A DNA stretch of 24,523 nucleotides from Clostridiales bacterium (GTDB taxonomy: Bacteria > Bacillota > Clostridia > Saccharofermentanales > DTU023), in assembly GCA_004556925.1 (NCBI GenBank), contig SFFI01000021.1:1-24523 (forward strand), given 5' to 3'. Below the pieces are notes generated by a model. That model was not told the origin of the DNA and did no database searches. It saw only the letters and a list, made by a program, of their open reading frames with translations. Shown piece after piece: positions 23,245 through 24,523 of this stretch (position 1 is its first letter; each line of letters opens with the position of its first letter). The position numbers and the translations under genes were made by a program.

Positions 23245-24523
23245 TTATTTGGCCTTCCATTTGTTGACAAGTTCTCTAGCTTGCTTTTCTGGTGTATGCT
23301 CCCCGTCAACATTTTCATATTGCAGGACAAAGGAAGCAAGTTTGATCTGTTGATCTTCGGAAAACTGATTAAGATTATCTATAGCAAAGGTTTGTATCAA
23401 TCCATAGACATCATCGGCTGGTATGTATTTTTCATATGCCTCCATATAGAAGCTCCATCCTTCTCCCGAGGTCCCATACCATTTGCCACACAAGGAACAT
23501 ATAAACTTAAGCGTGACTACCTTATCTTTTAATATGCTAGCTAGATAATTCGAGGCTTCCTCCTCGTCCAGACTTTCCCATAAATCTAGCGCAAAACTAA
23601 AATCTGTTATACCTAAGATAGATTCCGTACTTGAGATTGCTCGAATTCTTTCTACATATTCACTCTCGAGATTCTTTAGATGAGCCAAACTTATAATCTG
23701 ATTTTCTTTTCTCCCTGGAGATCCTTCTCGTCTACCATATGCTAGTTCTAGAGTATCAATAATTCTCGCTATAGTCCCTAAACCATTCTTCCTAACTTTT
23801 CCAAGTCCACTACTGATAATAGAATATCTTTCTTCATCAGTATTCAGTTTTTTCAAGAGAGCTTCAATAAAATGATTGGCTGTATCAACTGCAGATAGCG
23901 GAAAAAAGAGTCTTGAGTTCTCGCCTTCAAAATCTCCGTGTAAGAGAAGTAATACAAACGCAATTAAGCCCAGTCGCTCATATGGTATTTTATCTACTAA
24001 TGATCTAAGTTCTTCTAAGAAGTAAACAATTTTGCCCTCTCTATTGATTTCTTCTACAACTTCAATTAACTTATCTTGATTTAGCTCGAAAATACATGCG
24101 TTTATTGTATTTCTAGAGACCTCTACCTCTTCTAAGTCAAACATAAAATATAGGTCAAATTTCTCTGCACAAGCCACTCGCATTTTACTTCTAATATCTA
24201 GAGAAGATTGTGAGCTGTACTGATAATTATTAATATCATCTGAAAATATAGGAAACAGGGTTGAGAGACAGTTAATTGCCACATCTGGATCTATTCCCAT
24301 ACGAGTGAACTCATCTGTATATTTTGCCCGGTAATTTCCTCTGTTTTCTTCACCCATTAACAACCCATGCATGGGACTTCCACAGACAGCATCTTTATTA
24401 TCACGTACCCATTTATATAATTCGGGCTGGAGCACTTCAAGAGTGGTAATTGCCAGCAAATCTTCAATAGAAGTTTCGGCAGATAAAACCCCGTATTTGA
24501 ACTGAAAAATATTAACTAACCTG
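23245..24523 (-). CDS. KAP-family P-loop NTPase, C-terminal part (5' end outside window)
   Basis: The frame is open from the stop at 23245 to the right edge, so the N-terminal part, including the Walker motifs, is missing. The first visible residues, RLVNIFQFKYGVLSAETSIE followed by DLLAITTLEVLQPELYKWVRDNKD, match the block that follows the ATPase core in KAP proteins. After that come about 380 mostly helical residues with no motif I recognise. KAP NTPases (named for Kidins220 and PifA, the latter excluding phage T7 in F-plasmid hosts) are often membrane-linked and frequent in phage-defence islands. An in-frame TTG at 24459 is not the true start. Expression is from outside the window. It sits 190 bp upstream of the XRE-ImmA-PIN operon, same strand. 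Confidence 0.65.
   Translation of the reverse strand, partial: RLVNIFQFKYGVLSAETSIEDLLAITTLEVLQPELYKWVRDNKDAVCGSPMHGLLMGEENRGNYRAKYTDEFTRMGIDPDVAINCLSTLFPIFSDDINNYQYSSQSSLDIRSKMRVACAEKFDLYFMFDLEEVEVSRNTINACIFELNQDKLIEVVEEINREGKIVYFLEELRSLVDKIPYERLGLIAFVLLLLHGDFEGENSRLFFPLSAVDTANHFIEALLKKLNTDEERYSIISSGLGKVRKNGLGTIARIIDTLELAYGRREGSPGRKENQIISLAHLKNLESEYVERIRAISSTESILGITDFSFALDLWESLDEEEASNYLASILKDKVVTLKFICSLCGKWYGTSGEGWSFYMEAYEKYIPADDVYGLIQTFAIDNLNQFSEDQQIKLASFVLQYENVDGEHTPEKQARELVNKWKAK

Noticed and set aside
1..24523. tRNA, rRNA, CRISPR array or riboswitch
   Set aside because: Reading both strands I found no cloverleaf, rRNA core sequence, regularly spaced repeat-spacer pattern or recognisable aptamer; the tandem arrays have no unique spacers.

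Overview
The window looks like a chromosomal stretch of a Bacillota bacterium. The pointers are a two-CBS-domain protein of the CbpB/YkuL type, a NupNOPQ-type nucleoside ABC transporter, AGGAGG ribosome binding sites and a GntR/HutC repressor. A Lactobacillales relative (Aerococcaceae-like) or a Clostridia member would fit; no rRNA or tRNA is present to settle it. Base composition is patchy. The left 6.5 kb is GC-rich, the central operon intermediate, and the catalase and the right end AT-rich, which suggests separate origins for the blocks.

Region 1 (1-6468, + strand). A gene-poor, repeat-rich leader (inverted repeats, then an 11-copy 12-bp minisatellite) precedes a giant 2-hydroxyacyl-CoA dehydratase activase-type protein (837-5525). 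It carries two BadF/HgdC ATPase modules, a cysteine motif and dehydratase-like parts in one chain. The gene has three minisatellites of its own: a 39-bp triplication at the first ATP-binding loop, a 33-bp triplication in the interdomain linker, and a degenerate repeat running through its 3' end. A CBS-domain protein follows at 5956-6468.

Region 2 (6747-17600, - strand). Eleven tightly packed, often overlapping genes run right to left from a promoter at about 17572-17599 to a hairpin at 6747-6787. In transcription order they are a GntR/HutC repressor, BMP lipoprotein, double ABC ATPase, two permeases, an isochorismatase-type hydrolase, a PfkB sugar/nucleoside kinase, a nucleoside phosphorylase, a BtpA/SgcQ TIM-barrel protein, an iron-type alcohol dehydrogenase and a TrpA-like TIM-barrel protein with no TrpB. 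The logic appears to be: import a nucleoside, cleave the base, phosphorylate or process the sugar, split it with a TIM-barrel lyase or aldolase, and reduce an aldehyde. I do not recognise this combination as a described pathway, and it is the best candidate here for something new.

Region 3 (17600-21400). A decayed, internally deleted IS256-type element and a LysR-type regulator that has lost its DNA-binding domain lie next to a large-subunit catalase (KatE/HPII type, + strand) with its own promoter and a strong bidirectional terminator. This looks like horizontally acquired DNA.

Region 4 (21422-24523, - strand). An overlapping XRE regulator / ImmA-IrrE metallopeptidase / PIN-domain-like trio, under one promoter embedded in an inverted repeat, lies next to the C-terminal part of a KAP-family P-loop NTPase cut by the window edge. 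The content suggests a toxin-antitoxin or defence module.
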